Below, one piece after another: positions 25,213 to 33,390 of a stretch of DNA of 38,628 nucleotides. This DNA is from Ectobacillus panaciterrae DSM 19096 (lineage in GTDB: Bacteria; Bacillota; Bacilli; Bacillales; Bacillaceae_G). A program made the position numbers and the translations under genes. The stretch lies in NCBI RefSeq assembly GCF_000430785.1, contig NZ_AUMR01000053.1, positions 1 to 38,628 of the forward strand, read 5' to 3'. The first letter of the stretch is position 1, and the number at the start of each line of letters is the position of its first letter. Below the pieces are notes generated by a model, which was not told the DNA's origin, did not search any database, and saw only the letters and a program-made list of their open reading frames with translations.

Positions 25213-26418
25213 TTAGTTTTGAATGGCCATCTTAGCTTGCGGGCGGTGATGGAGCAGATAGTAAAAGGCAGCAGAAAGCAAAGGAATGAGCCCTGCAACA
25301 ACATACATCATTTGGTAATTCAAAAAGGAAGCGGTCAGTCCCATAAAATAAGAACCTAATCCATAGCCTGAATCAAAAAATAAGAAAAACGTCGCCGTTG
25401 CACTCCCTCTGCGATGTTCAGGGGACAGCTTCACAGCCAATGCCTGAAAACAAGAAAAGAGAGCCCCATAACCAATTCCCATCATGAAGCCAGCCACCAA
25501 CACTATTATTCCGGAATGAGCTTGACTTAATAAGAGCATTCCGACAGCAAACAACGAAATTGCGGGATAATACAGATAATGTTCATTATATTTATCAAAT
25601 ACTTTCCCAACGATGGGCCGAAACAATACGATCATGAGCGCAAACACCACAAAAAAAGTACCCGTGACTTGAGATTGATGGATCTCAGCCGTAAAAGAAG
25701 CTAGAAAGCCGGCTAATGAGCTATAAGAAAAGGCAAGAATAAACCCTACCAACGAAATCGGCAGCGCCTTCGGTTCGATAAAGTCATTCCAATGCATGCC
25801 CTTTCTCTTAGTTGGCTCTGCGTTCAGAACCAATTCTGTCTTACTCTGCTTTTGTTGAGGTGCCCGTATCCCAATCGTAAACAGAAGAGAAAGCCCAGCA
25901 ATGACACAAACAGCCAATAGCAATACAGTGATGTTCTTGTCTTTCCATAGAAAAAGCCCGCAAGCCGGGCCGATAACCATGGCAAGGCTCATAAACATAC
26001 TGAAGTAGCCCATTCCTTCCCCTTGGCGTGAATCAGGAACGAGTGAGGCAGCAACTGTGTTTGCAGCAGTCGAGGCTATCGCATAACTCATTCCGTGAAT
26101 GAAACGAATAACTAAGAAGAGGAAAATTCCATTGGTGCCGAAATAACATATAGAGGCGATTAGAAAAATGACCATTCCTATCACAGCCATTTTCTTTTTC
26201 CCGAATCGATCCACCCATCGGCCTGAGAAGGGCCTAATCAATACGACTCCAATAACATAGATGGTAATAGCTAATCCCATCTGTTGTTGACTCCCGCCTA
26301 AGCTATCTTTCACATATAATGGAAATGCTGTCGCGAGAATATAAAAGTTTAATGCCATGAAAAAATTGCTTAAACAAACAACAATAAAATTTTTCGTCCA
26401 GATGCTCTCTCTAATCAA
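25213..26418 (-). CDS. MFS exporter, YwoG/YfmO-like DHA1 type
   Basis: 401 residues, 12 helices. Opening WTKNFIVVCLSNFFMALNFY; loop 2-3 SGRWVDRFGKKKM; helix 4 IRFIHGMSYAIASTAANTVA; helix 11 GSATATFFLFFDSGYGLGSY. It is of the YwoG-like group in Bacillus, probably exporting drugs or small metabolites. The start is TTG 26418 with GGAGAGAG four bases upstream. Behind cassette promoter copy 4 and convergent with the tetR remnant of copy 3. Confidence 0.85.
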   Translation of the reverse strand: MIRESIWTKNFIVVCLSNFFMALNFYILATAFPLYVKDSLGGSQQQMGLAITIYVIGVVLIRPFSGRWVDRFGKKKMAVIGMVIFLIASICYFGTNGIFLFLVIRFIHGMSYAIASTAANTVAASLVPDSRQGEGMGYFSMFMSLAMVIGPACGLFLWKDKNITVLLLAVCVIAGLSLLFTIGIRAPQQKQSKTELVLNAEPTKRKGMHWNDFIEPKALPISLVGFILAFSYSSLAGFLASFTAEIHQSQVTGTFFVVFALMIVLFRPIVGKVFDKYNEHYLYYPAISLFAVGMLLLSQAHSGIIVLVAGFMMGIGYGALFSCFQALAVKLSPEHRRGSATATFFLFFDSGYGLGSYFMGLTASFLNYQMMYVVAGLIPLLSAAFYYLLHHRPQAKMAIQN

Positions 26419-26460
26419 TACACTCTCTCCATTCCTCCATAAAAACTTTTTCTATTGGAC

Positions 26461-26660
26461 ATTTCTATTCCTTCTTTCATTTTAAGCTACTTCAATTTAG
26501 CTAAATTTCATACCTACAAAAAATAAATACCGATACATTAATAAACATCCGTCTATAATTATAAACGGCAACAGAATGCTTGCAATAGTTAAATGAACAC
26601 ATTTTGTTCATTAGTGAACAAATTAATTACAAATGTTAATTATCTTTAAGGGAGCTTGGT
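26461..26660. repeat. Regulatory cassette copy 4
   Basis: Begins CCTTCTTTCATTTTAAG like copy 1. Minus-strand promoter TTGCAA (26585-26580), 16 bp, TATAAT (26563-26558) facing the MFS gene. Intact operators AATGAAC-7-GTTCATT (26592-26612) and TTGTTCA-TTAG-TGAACAA (26604-26621). At TTATCTTTAAGGGAGC it jumps into the 3' third of tetR. Confidence 0.85.
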
Positions 26661-26884
26661 GCCCCTTCTTTTCATAGTCAGTTCCTTGAGTTTCTCATCG
26701 AAGAATTCAAGGATGAAGTGGATATAACAAAAGGAAGAAATCACGGATTAAATGAAGCTGTGATTCTTCAATTTATTGTCACGTCTTATGTAGGGATCGT
26801 GGAATGGTGGATCACGAATGGAATGCCTTATCCACCTCGTGTCATGGCAGAACAAGTGGGGATATTGTTAGAGAGAACTCTATG
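26655..26884 (+). pseudogene. tetR cassette copy 4, C-terminal third only
   Basis: From GGTGCCCCTTCTTTTC onward this matches codons of the intact tetR from GAPSFRSQFLEFLIEEF to the end (ILLERTL, stop). The first 105 or so codons, including the DNA-binding domain, are deleted together with the ribosome binding site. The remaining DNA is nearly identical to the intact copy, so the event is recent. Confidence 0.85.
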
Positions 26885-26887
26885 ATT

Positions 26888-27060
26888 AGAACCGTTTGTT
26901 TTTTGGTACTTTACTTAATATGAACTCAATGATTCAGTTTTAGATTGAAACTAAAGTTTTGAGTATTGTCCCAATAAAATTGCTATGTTATTCTGCCCGT
27001 TCGCAAACAAAAAACAGAGCAGTGTTAGCACACTGCTCCTGAAAAAAGGAACCCCGATAC
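26888..27060. repeat. 3' repeat block, copy C
   Basis: Follows the tetR copy 4 stop, with the left half (TTTGTTTTTTGGTACTTTAC, ATTCAGTTTTAGATTGAAAC) and right half (GTCCCAATAAAATTGCT, hairpin GAGCAGTGT/ACACTGCTC at 27017-27038). After GAAAAAAGGAACCCCGATAC it passes into the proline-rich frame. Confidence 0.75.
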
Positions 27061-27070
27061 GCAACAAACC

Positions 27071-27448
27071 TTGGCAGAGATTATCAATATTGATCCTACC
27101 GAATCACAAGACGTAATTGTAGAAGTTAAGAATTGGACAACAGGTCCACCACAAGAACTTGGAAAGTTTGCGTTTCTTCACGGAGAACCTCCTCCTCCAC
27201 CTGACGGTCCTCCCGAGCCTATTACGACACCACTTTTTTTCACCATTCCACCCCAACGTCGGTTAGAGATGATGGCGTTCTTTCCACCTGACCCTCTATT
27301 CCCACATCCAAGTTATGAAGTTCGGGTTACTGCCCCACCTACTCCTATTGTTCCACCTGACCCTGTATTGGTCAATAGTTTTGGTGTGAATGCTGCAGGC
27401 GTTCCTCGACAGGGCAATACAGTGCTGAATCATGGGTTCACTTCATAA
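27071..27448 (+). CDS. Proline-rich hypothetical protein, probably N-truncated
   Basis: 125 residues with many short proline runs (GEPPPPPDGPPEP, PPTPIVPPDP) and a compact start AEIINIDPTESQDVIVEVKN. No membrane helix or signal peptide. The nominal TTG start has no ribosome binding site, and the frame is open upstream through the end of repeat copy C (NPDTQQTLAE), so the repeat seems to have replaced the native 5' end. One of few plus-strand genes here. I do not recognise the family. Confidence 0.5.
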   Translation: MAEIINIDPTESQDVIVEVKNWTTGPPQELGKFAFLHGEPPPPPDGPPEPITTPLFFTIPPQRRLEMMAFFPPDPLFPHPSYEVRVTAPPTPIVPPDPVLVNSFGVNAAGVPRQGNTVLNHGFTS

Positions 27449-27615
27449 GGGTGCTTTTTTATGTAACTAAAAATGGGGTATCCACAGTCAAGCAATATAC
27501 GAATATTACCTTCCTCTTCATTAAACCATTCCACTATTCCTTCTCGTTTCAAAACCAATCCCATTTTCATTTTTTCGCCCGTTAGTTAAAAAAACTGTAT
27601 ACCGTATTCGTGTCA

Positions 27616-27643
27616 AGTTAACATAATCAGTGTTATCGGAAGT
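27616..27643 (+). other. dif-like Xer site 1 (6-bp centre)
   Basis: Left arm AGTTAACATAA, centre TCAGTG, right arm TTATCGGAAGT. Read on the minus strand it is ACTTCCGATAA then TTATGTTAACT, which matches the B. subtilis dif half-sites ACTTCCTAGAA (8 of 11) and TTATGTAAACT (10 of 11). It lies 27 bp past the stop of the SpoIIM-like gene. A flank related to TGTATAcgaTATACA lies on the left. Confidence 0.8.
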
Positions 27644-27670
27644 TAATGATTCCCTCTTGAGGTACAAAAA

Positions 27671-28312
27671 TTAATTTAGCAAGAAACGAGTGATGTAGCC
27701 TTCGATAAATGCCGCTATGAAGATAAATGGAGTAATCACAAACATAAAGACGATACAAGTTTTTTTTAAATGTTCCCATAATGATAGAACATTTTTTTTA
27801 TCATGACGAAACGTATTCATGATTTTCCCTCTAATAATTTGATTAATCTTACCTCCATAACACGATGTAATTATAAATACAGAGAGTTCTAAGATACTAT
27901 GAGGAAGTAAACCTAAAACAATGGTAGAGAACAGACTCATTCCTACCTTTTGGGATAAATATATCACGACACCAGTTATAGCACTTGTTAAAGTAAGCGA
28001 AAGTGTATACAGAAATGGTACTGGTACAAGAGATAATATTAATATTTGAAAGCAAACAGTCCAATTGTTTTTAAATAAAAGAATTGTTCCTTGCCAATAG
28101 CTTTCTTTATTACTGGTTGTGTCAGAACTAAATTTATCCAACCCTTGAACAAACTTTTTAGCATCCAAATGTAGTAATGATGCGATTAAATAAGTAATAA
28201 TAATAATAATTAAAGTGGCTAACCAATACCTCCAAAATGTTTTTTTGGAATGTTGCCATGTGTTTCTCAAAAGATGTACTTCTTTCTCAAGAAGAGAATT
28301 TACTTTGTTCAA
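27671..28312 (-). CDS. Stage II sporulation protein M family membrane protein
   Basis: 213 residues, about five helices. Family landmarks: FKNNWTVCFQILILSLVPVP, SAITGVVIYLSQKVGMSLF and LLPHSILELSVFIIT, where SpoIIM proteins carry LLPHGxxELPA. B. subtilis SpoIIM is a membrane part of the engulfment peptidoglycan machinery (with SpoIID and SpoIIP). Many Bacillus genomes carry extra, shorter SpoIIM-like proteins of unknown role, and this accessory copy is more likely one of these. It sits between dif-like sites 1 and 2. Confidence 0.7.
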   Translation of the reverse strand: MNKVNSLLEKEVHLLRNTWQHSKKTFWRYWLATLIIIIITYLIASLLHLDAKKFVQGLDKFSSDTTSNKESYWQGTILLFKNNWTVCFQILILSLVPVPFLYTLSLTLTSAITGVVIYLSQKVGMSLFSTIVLGLLPHSILELSVFIITSCYGGKINQIIRGKIMNTFRHDKKNVLSLWEHLKKTCIVFMFVITPFIFIAAFIEGYITRFLLN

Positions 28313-28388
28313 AATCTAATCCCCCTAATTCTAATCATCTTTAACGGTATAATAAATTCTCTCTCCTTTGCTTATTGTGAAAACAGCA

Positions 28389-28412
28389 AACCCCTCCACT
28401 TTCAGAGAGGTT
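28389..28412 (-). terminator. Weak hairpin after the small membrane protein gene
   Basis: AACCCCTC and GAGAGGTT pair at 7 of 8 with loop CACTTTCA; the minus strand continues with a T-rich stretch TGCTGTTTTC. Confidence 0.4.
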
Positions 28413-28423
28413 CGTTCCATTTC

Positions 28424-28585
28424 CTATGCTTTTTCAGGCTTTCTCAGATACTTGGTGAAGTATGCTCCTAACAACAGAAACACAACTGTCATTCCGTAAG
28501 CAAAAATGCCCCAACCTGTGTAATGACCAATGATTTGCACTAAAGCAATGAGTAAGAAACAAATAGAGGTCAAATAACGTTTCAT
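28424..28585 (-). CDS. Small two-helix membrane protein
   Basis: 53 residues: MKRYLTSICFLLIALVQIIG, then HYTGWGIFAYGMTVVFLLLG and a basic tail KYLRKPEKA. Two hydrophobic helices joined by a short loop. The start at ATG 28585 is set by GGGAGGAGGT eight bases upstream, a strong signal that makes this a real gene. No family recognised. It lies in the same dif-bounded module as the SpoIIM-like gene, about 110 bp upstream of it. Confidence 0.65.
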   Translation of the reverse strand: MKRYLTSICFLLIALVQIIGHYTGWGIFAYGMTVVFLLLGAYFTKYLRKPEKA

Positions 28586-28670
28586 GGTAGCACCTCCTCC
28601 CTTCACCAAATTTTACCATCTTGATAATACGTTGGTAAGGAAATTTTTCCTGTATATCCTATTCATGTGA

Positions 28671-28699
28671 AGTTTACATAACATATCATTATCGGCAGT
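28671..28699 (+). other. dif-like Xer site 2 (7-bp centre)
   Basis: Arms AGTTTACATAA and TTATCGGCAGT, centre CATATCA. The left arm is the exact complement of the B. subtilis dif half-site TTATGTAAACT. The left flank reads TGTATATCCTATTCATGTGA, related to the flanks of sites 1, 3 and 5. Confidence 0.78.
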
Positions 28700-28768
28700 G
28701 AATCAATTAATATATGAATACTAAGGTTTATTTATTTTTATATTAAAAATGTTATCATATATATAATC

Positions 28769-29935
28769 TTATACCTGCAAATTTTTTCTCGATGTTTTTT
28801 CCCTTATTAGTAAGTTAGCTAGATGCTTACGTGCTGTTTCCATCGGTCCCATGGTAAAGTAACCTAACCATAAAGTAGCAAAGAGTAGCTGCAGCAAACA
28901 GATTAATATCCAAACAGAAATGACCGTAAACGAGCTGGGATTTCCACCAAACCCCAAGCCCCAACCATAAAACAGAACTGAACACAAAATATTCTGTAAT
29001 ACATAGCAGCTCAAGGACATCTTACCTGCTCTTTCTAGGAAGCTCCACAATGAAAAGGAATGGAATTTTTCAACCAACAAGCTGATTGCTCCCATGTATC
29101 CAATCGACAGAATCGGAGCAAATACATACCTTACTGGAAAATCAAAATAACCTCCGGGAATAAACAGCAATAAGTTTAGAGGTAAACCAAGAGACAGTCC
29201 GATCTTCATCATCTTTTTGCGAATGTTCCGTCCATTATCATCATTCGCAAAAGCTCCTTTCCTCATCAACAGAACACCTGTTAAAAATAGAAAAATATTA
29301 AAGGGAATAACAAAGATTGCTTCTGTCCGCAAATCCCAAAAATGGCTAAGTCGATATTGAACCTGTTCCAACCAAGATCCGATTTGATAAAGGTTAGTGA
29401 CTTCTTGAGGTGTTGCAAATGACTCACTATTTACTTGATGTCCCAGTACACCTAAGCAAACAATTAATATAAAGAAGACATGAATCACGCCAACACTGAT
29501 CATCGTTATTCGCATCGTTTTTTCTCCTGCTTTGACGATAAGAGAGACAATAATCGCGGTCATTGCATAAGACATCAAAATGTCGTACTCCAGCACCAAG
29601 GTAAAGTGCAGAAATCCTTCGAGAAGTAGAATTAAGGAAATCCATATGTATATTCCTGGCCAAGGACGATTCAACCGTTGCGATTGCTGGTATTTTAATT
29701 CCAATCCAACGCCAAACATGATGGCTAATAAGCCAAGCAATTTGCCATTAATTAAAGCTAAAAATAAAGTTCGTAAAAAGGCGTCACCCGATAACCACCA
29801 CTTGTTATGAGTAAAGGTAAATATATAATTCAAGTCCCCTAAATGTGCAAAAATCCAAATATTTGTTCCTAAGGTTCCTAAAATTGCTAATCCCCGTAAA
29901 ATATCTAGACTTCGAATTCGTTTGCTGCTTTTCAT
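28769..29935 (-). CDS. DUF418-family membrane protein (YrkO/YxaH-like)
   Basis: 388 residues with about ten helices. The start RIRSLDILRGLAILGTLGTN is the DUF418 opening (RxxxLDxLRGxAxxGxLxxN), and the C-terminal half contains FLERAGKMSLSCYVLQNILC and the GPME motif near the end (YFTMGPMETARKHL), which define the family. The biochemical role is unknown. ATG 29935. Between dif-like sites 2 and 3, alone in its module; the stop is 70 bp from site 2. Confidence 0.85.
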   Translation of the reverse strand: MKSSKRIRSLDILRGLAILGTLGTNIWIFAHLGDLNYIFTFTHNKWWLSGDAFLRTLFLALINGKLLGLLAIMFGVGLELKYQQSQRLNRPWPGIYIWISLILLLEGFLHFTLVLEYDILMSYAMTAIIVSLIVKAGEKTMRITMISVGVIHVFFILIVCLGVLGHQVNSESFATPQEVTNLYQIGSWLEQVQYRLSHFWDLRTEAIFVIPFNIFLFLTGVLLMRKGAFANDDNGRNIRKKMMKIGLSLGLPLNLLLFIPGGYFDFPVRYVFAPILSIGYMGAISLLVEKFHSFSLWSFLERAGKMSLSCYVLQNILCSVLFYGWGLGFGGNPSSFTVISVWILICLLQLLFATLWLGYFTMGPMETARKHLANLLIREKTSRKNLQV

Positions 29936-30065
29936 GTTTCACTCTCCGCTTTCTTAATTTTTTCATTATTAATCACACGCTTACTTTATTTGAAAAATAT
30001 ACCGGATATACCATTATTATACAATAAGTAATTGAAGATTTTATTTGTATATCGTATACATGTTC

Positions 30066-30094
30066 AGTTAACATAACATGTCATTATCGGTAGT
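30066..30094 (+). other. dif-like Xer site 3 (7-bp centre)
   Basis: Arms AGTTAACATAA and TTATCGGTAGT, centre CATGTCA. The left flank has the dyad TGTATA-TCG-TATACA, shared with site 5; the right flank CAATGCATCTA is also shared with site 5. Confidence 0.8.
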
Positions 30095-30112
30095 CAATGC
30101 ATCTATAAACCT

Positions 30113-30156
30113 ATAATAAATCCCTTCAGCAAAATAATAATGAAGGGATTTATTAT
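30113..30156. terminator. Hairpin next to dif-like site 3
   Basis: Perfect 16-bp arms (30113-30128 and 30141-30156, core AAATCCCTTCA/TGAAGGGATTT) with a 12-base loop. AT-rich ends on both strands suit a bidirectional terminator. Confidence 0.65.
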
Positions 30157-30240
30157 TTATATGACTCAAATCATTAGTTATCAAAGGAATTGTTTTTTAC
30201 TTCTTCCACTACTGATACTCCTTCACTATTATCATCCATT

Positions 30241-30381
30241 GGGTTCTGGTGCAAAAAGTTTAAACAACGTCAAATAAGCACATAAGCATACAAAATATAG
30301 AAATAAATACTCCAGAATATACACGATTCTTTACAGCTTAAACAAGCTTTTAATCTATTTTCAATTTGTGCACCAGAACCC
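30241..30381. mobile_element. 141-bp MITE-like element with IS6-family-type ends
   Basis: Left end GGGTTCTGGTGCAAAAAG and right end TTTGTGCACCAGAACCC are inverted copies of an IS6-like terminus. The 100-bp interior has no gene. A third end of the same type, TTTTTGCACCAGAACC, follows at 30446-30461, so two overlapping or decayed insertions are possible. Confidence 0.55.
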
Positions 30382-30465
30382 AAGCTTCTTCTATAAAAGA
30401 CGCATTAAATGATCGTATAAGAGATGACTTGCAACTATCTTGAAGTTTTTGCACCAGAACCACAT

Positions 30466-30630
30466 CCGGGATCAACGACTGTCTGCCCGCGGCAACATAT
30501 TGCGATCGATTCGTCCCTCCACGATCGAGCGAAGTTTCGCAGAAAGTAAAGAACTTCACGCTCTTCGTTTCGTCCGATACCGTGGAGTTCGCTACATACA
30601 GATTCAAGTTTGGTCCACTTTTCAACAACG
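30466..30630 (+). pseudogene. IS1182/IS4-type transposase C-terminal fragment
   Basis: Plus-strand frame DQRLSARGNILRSIRPSTIE, RSFAESKELHALRFVRYRGV, RYIQIQVWSTFQQ. The segment STIERSFAESKELHALRFxRYRG resembles the final DDE-domain part (the YREK-like ...TIERxFADAKExHGxRxxxxRG) of IS1182-family transposases. All else is lost. It lies between an IS6-like end and the adhE gene. Confidence 0.6.
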
Positions 30631-30665
30631 TGAATGAGGCTTGTTTGTAAACAAGCCTCATTCAC
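30630..30665. repeat. 36-bp palindrome after adhE
   Basis: 17-bp perfect arms (30630-30646 and 30649-30665, beginning GTGAATGAGGCTTG) with centre GT. It is 34 bp from the adhE stop and at the edge of the IS remnant. No T-run on the minus strand. It may terminate adhE or be an old IS feature. Confidence 0.6.
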
Positions 30666-30698
30666 AAAGTTTAATAGTACGTATACAGAATTCTTACT

Positions 30699-33302
30699 TT
30701 ATACTCCTTTAAATGCTTCGCGGTAGATTTCTGCCAATTCTGTTACTAATGGTAATTTTGGATTGGCAGTTGTACATTGGTCTTCAAATGCACGCTCTGC
30801 TAAATAGTTTACTTTGCTTTCAAACACTTCTTTATCAACACCTTGCGCTTCGATACTCATCGGAATGTTCAGTTCTTTGCCAAGCTTGATGACTGCTTGA
30901 ATTAAGCTTTCCACCCCTTCTTCAGTCGTGCGTGCCGGCAAACCTAACATTCTTGCGATTTGGGCGTAACGCTCATCTGCTACAAAGTGCTCATATTTCG
31001 GGAACAAGGCATGCTTGTTAGGTTTTTTCGCATTGTAGCGTATTACGTGCGGCATTAGGATGGCGTTAGCGCGCCCATGAGCGATATGGAACTCTGCTCC
31101 AAGCTTATGCGCCAAGCTGTGGTTGATGCCAAGGAATGCGTTCGCAAACGCCATACCTGCAATCGCAGAAGCGTTGTGCATTTTTTCACGAGCTTCTTCG
31201 TCGCTGCCATCCTTATAAGCACGCGGTAAATACTTGAATACAAGCTCAATGGCCTTTAAGGCTAATCCGTCGGTATAATCGTTTGCCAAGATAGATACAT
31301 ATGATTCAACCGCATGTGTTAACACGTCCATTCCTGTATCCGCTGTGATGTGCGGAGGAACAGTCATTACAAATTGTGGGTCTACGATTGCTACGTCCGG
31401 TGTTAATTCATAATCAGCCAATGGATATTTAATATTGTTTTCTTTGTCAGTAATAACAGAGAATGGAGTCACCTCGGAACCTGTACCAGATGTTGTCGGA
31501 ATCGCCACAAATTGTGCTTTTTGGCCTAATTCAGGATATTTGAATGTACGCTTGCGAATATCGATGAACTTTTGTTTTAAGCCATGGAAGCTGGTTTCCG
31601 GATGCTCATAGAATAGCCACATTCCTTTTGCTGCGTCCATTGCAGAACCACCGCCAAGCGCGATGATTACATCAGGCTGGAATGCTCTCATCATTTCTGC
31701 GCCTTTAAATACTGTTGCGTCAGATGGATCCGGTTCAACATCAGAGAACATCTCTATTTTTACATTGTTCGGATTCAGATTTAAATAGTGCAATACCGTC
31801 TCTACATAACCTAATTTCACCATGCCAGGATCAGTTACGATAAAAGCACGCGAAATTTTCGGCATTTTTTCCAAATATTGTGTTGCGTGTTTTTCAAAGT
31901 AGATTTTCGGAGGGAGCTTGAACCATTGCATATTATTGTTCCTTCTCGCAAGTTTTTTCACGTTCATCAAATGGATAGCTGTTACGTTTGTAGATACAGA
32001 ATTTTTACCGTAAGAGCCGCATCCTAATGTTAAAGATGGCATAAACGCGTTGTACACGTCACCGATACCGCCTTGAGCAGAAGGAGCATTTACAATAAGA
32101 CGGCATGCTTTCATGCGTAAACCGAATTGACGTTGTACTTCTTCGTCAGTAGAGTGCATCACTGCAGAGTGGCCTAGTCCGCCAAGCTCAAGCATTTCTT
32201 CGCAGCGCTTGAATCCTTCTTCTGCACTGTTTACTTTGATGCAAGCTAATACGGGACTTAGCTTTTCTCTGGAAAGAGGATGGTTTGGACCTGCTCCTTC
32301 AATTTCTGCTACAATCATTTTTGTGCCTTCTGGAACAGTAAATCCTGCAAGATTTGCGATATACTCAGGAGACTTACCGACAATTTCGGGATTTACGGCA
32401 CAAGTATTTTCGTTAATTACAAGCTTCTCCAATTGTTTCTTTTCTTTTTCTGTTACGAAGTAACATTTGTTTGCAATCATTTCTTCTTTTACTGCTTCAT
32501 AAATTTCTTTGTCAATAATAATGGCTTGTTCAGACGCACAAATCATACCGTTATCGAATGTTTTTGATAAAATTAAATCGTTTATGGCACGCTTGATTTT
32601 TGCTGTCTTCTCAATATAACAAGGAACGTTTCCAGGTCCTACGCCTAACGCAGGCTTACCTGTGCTGTATGCGGATTTTACCATACCCGCTCCGCCTGTC
32701 GCCAATACAAGAGCAACCCCCGGGTGATTCATCAATTGTTTTGTTGCTTCTACGGAAGGCTTTGTAATCCATTGAATACAGTTTTCCGGGGCACCTGCTT
32801 TTATTGCTGCTTCATGAAGAACACGTGCAGCTTCAGCAGAGCAATTTTGTGCTGAGGGGTGGAACGCGAAAATGATAGGGTTTCTTGTTTTAATGGCAAT
32901 CAACGCTTTAAACATTGTTGTAGAAGTCGGGTTCGTCACCGGAGTCACACCTGTGATAACTCCTACCGGCTCTGCAATTTCAATGATGCCCGCATGAGGA
33001 TCTTCGTTAATTACTCCCACTGTTTTATCGTTTTTGATGCTGTGCCAAATATATTCAGTAGCAAAAATGTTTTTGATGATTTTATCTTCGTAGACGCCGC
33101 GTTCGGTTTCCTCTACTGCCATTTTTGCAAGCCGCATATGTTGATCCAATCCTGCCAATGCCATTTCATGCACAATATGGTCGATTTGCTCTTGGTTTAA
33201 CGTTTCGAATGTTTTCAATGCCTTTTGCGCTTTTTCTACAAGCTCATTAATCATTATTGTAGTTTCTTGTACTTGATCTAACACTTTTTCTTCAACAACC
33301 AT
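30699..33302 (-). CDS. adhE: Bifunctional acetaldehyde-CoA/alcohol dehydrogenase AdhE
   Basis: 867 residues: an N-terminal aldehyde dehydrogenase domain (about 1-430; catalytic Cys in FDNGMICASEQAII) and a C-terminal iron alcohol dehydrogenase domain (about 450-867; ALGGGSAMDAAKGMW, TTSGTGSEVTPFSV, LTHAVESYVS, GINHSLAHKLGAEFHIAHGR with the metal-binding histidines). It turns acetyl-CoA into ethanol and re-oxidises two NADH in anaerobic growth; such proteins form spirosomes. The start is ATG 33302, fixed by AAGGAGGATTT; the frame extends upstream without support. Preceded by a Rex-type operator at 33409-33426. It is bounded by dif-like site 3 and the inverted site 9. Confidence 0.95.
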   Translation of the reverse strand: MVVEEKVLDQVQETTIMINELVEKAQKALKTFETLNQEQIDHIVHEMALAGLDQHMRLAKMAVEETERGVYEDKIIKNIFATEYIWHSIKNDKTVGVINEDPHAGIIEIAEPVGVITGVTPVTNPTSTTMFKALIAIKTRNPIIFAFHPSAQNCSAEAARVLHEAAIKAGAPENCIQWITKPSVEATKQLMNHPGVALVLATGGAGMVKSAYSTGKPALGVGPGNVPCYIEKTAKIKRAINDLILSKTFDNGMICASEQAIIIDKEIYEAVKEEMIANKCYFVTEKEKKQLEKLVINENTCAVNPEIVGKSPEYIANLAGFTVPEGTKMIVAEIEGAGPNHPLSREKLSPVLACIKVNSAEEGFKRCEEMLELGGLGHSAVMHSTDEEVQRQFGLRMKACRLIVNAPSAQGGIGDVYNAFMPSLTLGCGSYGKNSVSTNVTAIHLMNVKKLARRNNNMQWFKLPPKIYFEKHATQYLEKMPKISRAFIVTDPGMVKLGYVETVLHYLNLNPNNVKIEMFSDVEPDPSDATVFKGAEMMRAFQPDVIIALGGGSAMDAAKGMWLFYEHPETSFHGLKQKFIDIRKRTFKYPELGQKAQFVAIPTTSGTGSEVTPFSVITDKENNIKYPLADYELTPDVAIVDPQFVMTVPPHITADTGMDVLTHAVESYVSILANDYTDGLALKAIELVFKYLPRAYKDGSDEEAREKMHNASAIAGMAFANAFLGINHSLAHKLGAEFHIAHGRANAILMPHVIRYNAKKPNKHALFPKYEHFVADERYAQIARMLGLPARTTEEGVESLIQAVIKLGKELNIPMSIEAQGVDKEVFESKVNYLAERAFEDQCTTANPKLPLVTELAEIYREAFKGV

Positions 33303-33390
33303 AAATAAATCCTCCTTTTTGATTGGTCGATTATTGACCATGATGGACTTTTTGTGTCCCTATTCTCTAAAAAGAGAAACGAGACCTGAT

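Noticed and set aside
27441-27470. ACTTCATAAGG ... TTTATGTAACT after the proline-rich gene
   Set aside because: Weak XerC-like arm and wrong spacing; not counted among the sites.
27430-27570. Minus-strand frame MKMGLVLKREGIVEW of about 46 codons
   Set aside because: Overlaps the end of the proline-rich gene, has no clear ribosome binding site and no known family; it could be a gene scrap.
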